DNA of 5,848 nucleotides from an uncultured Clostridia bacterium (GTDB lineage: Bacteria > Bacillota_A > Clostridia > Christensenellales > CAG-138), in NCBI GenBank assembly GCA_946623765.1, contig CAMORL010000103.1:1-5848 (forward strand). The letters are read 5' to 3'. Made by a program: the position numbers and the translations under genes. Position 1 is the stretch's first letter; every line of letters begins with the position of its first letter. The notes beneath the pieces are model-generated. The model had not been told where the DNA came from and made no database searches. It saw only the letters and a list, made by a program, of their open reading frames with translations. Below, piece by piece: positions 5,808 through 5,848 of this stretch.

Positions 5808-5848
5808 ATGGCCAACACCATCGATTTCAAGGTGATCGACGAGATCCT
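5808..5848 (+). CDS. Start of a probable NuoE/HydC-like hydrogenase subunit (partial)
   Basis: Only 13 complete codons are present (MANTIDFKVIDEI), ending at the window edge. A short N-terminus followed by a helix of the type 'F..ID.I' resembles NuoE/HydC subunits, the thioredoxin-fold [2Fe-2S] partner of electron-bifurcating HydABC hydrogenases, which normally follow HydS-phosphatase pairs in Clostridia. The strong ribosome site and position support a real gene. The family call rests mostly on context and would fail if the next bases lacked a C-x4-C...C-x3-C pattern. Confidence 0.55.
   Translation, partial: MANTIDFKVIDEI

Larger units (their letters stand above)
216..5848 (+). other. Probable single operon from nadK through the hydrogenase subunit
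   Basis: All genes are on one strand. Junctions are: 17 bases (nadK-rex), 11-base overlap (rex-phosphotransferase), 4-base ATGA overlap, 4-base ATGA overlap, 15 bases, 8-base overlap (hydS-phosphatase), 37 bases. No terminator hairpin with a T-run is visible in any gap, and no gap is large enough for an obvious internal promoter region, though promoters could lie inside coding sequence. The oxidoreductase ending at 204 is only 11 bases from nadK and probably belongs to the same transcript. Confidence 0.7.

Noticed and set aside
5336..5830. Minus-strand open frame across the 3' end of the phosphatase gene and the following gap
   Set aside because: It is antisense to conserved coding sequence and to a strong ribosome site, and its translation resembles no family.
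1..5848. Mobile elements, CRISPR array, tRNA or rRNA genes, riboswitches
   Set aside because: No repeat arrays, terminal inverted repeats, transposase, structured RNA or long noncoding stretch can be seen; coding sequence covers nearly all of the window.

Overview
This window reads as a piece of an anaerobic, low-oxygen Clostridia-type (Bacillota) chromosome with fairly high GC by eye, probably a fermentative gut or sediment lineage. The evidence is a Rex redox repressor, a sensory [FeFe] hydrogenase (HydS type), thioredoxin-fold [2Fe-2S] proteins, a SpoIIE/PP2C-type phosphatase, and strong purine-rich Shine-Dalgarno sites throughout. No taxonomic search was possible, so the genus is unknown.

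Layout. Every gene is on the + strand and the window is almost fully coding; the longest gap is 37 bases (5771-5807). Positions 1-204 hold the C-terminal end of an FAD/NAD(P)-binding oxidoreductase of the GltA/NfnB family. After 11 bases comes NAD kinase (216-1004), then Rex (1022-1669). A kinase-fold phosphotransferase (1659-2420) overlaps the end of rex. Two tandem small [2Fe-2S] thioredoxin-like ferredoxins (2417-2662 and 2659-2910) follow, then a 558-residue sensory [FeFe] hydrogenase (2926-4602), a two-domain PP2C/SpoIIE phosphatase (4595-5770), and the first 13 codons of a further gene that looks like NuoE/HydC (5808 to the edge). Four of the junctions overlap by 4-11 bases, so translational coupling and one transcript are likely. 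No terminator or clear promoter is visible, so the operon probably begins left of the window.

How the genes fit together. The upstream enzymes set NADP(H) pools: NAD kinase makes NADP+, and the GltA/NfnB-like protein uses NADPH. Rex reads NADH/NAD+. HydS carries two ferredoxin-type clusters, a modified H-cluster site, a further four-cysteine Fe-S domain and a PAS domain, but no output domain. The phosphatase gene overlaps it, so the natural reading is that HydS senses H2 or redox state and passes the signal to the phosphatase. The kinase-fold protein, whose catalytic Asp is replaced by Glu, is the only candidate opposing kinase in view. The NuoE-like start at the right edge suggests that a catalytic, probably electron-bifurcating, HydABC-type hydrogenase follows and is a likely target of control.

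The overall arrangement (Rex, kinase, phosphatase, HydS, bifurcating hydrogenase) resembles HydS loci known from Clostridia such as Ruminococcus albus. The less usual points are the APH-like protein in the kinase position, the duplicated ferredoxin, the uncharacterised C-terminal half of the phosphatase, and the substitutions around the H-cluster and in NAD kinase.
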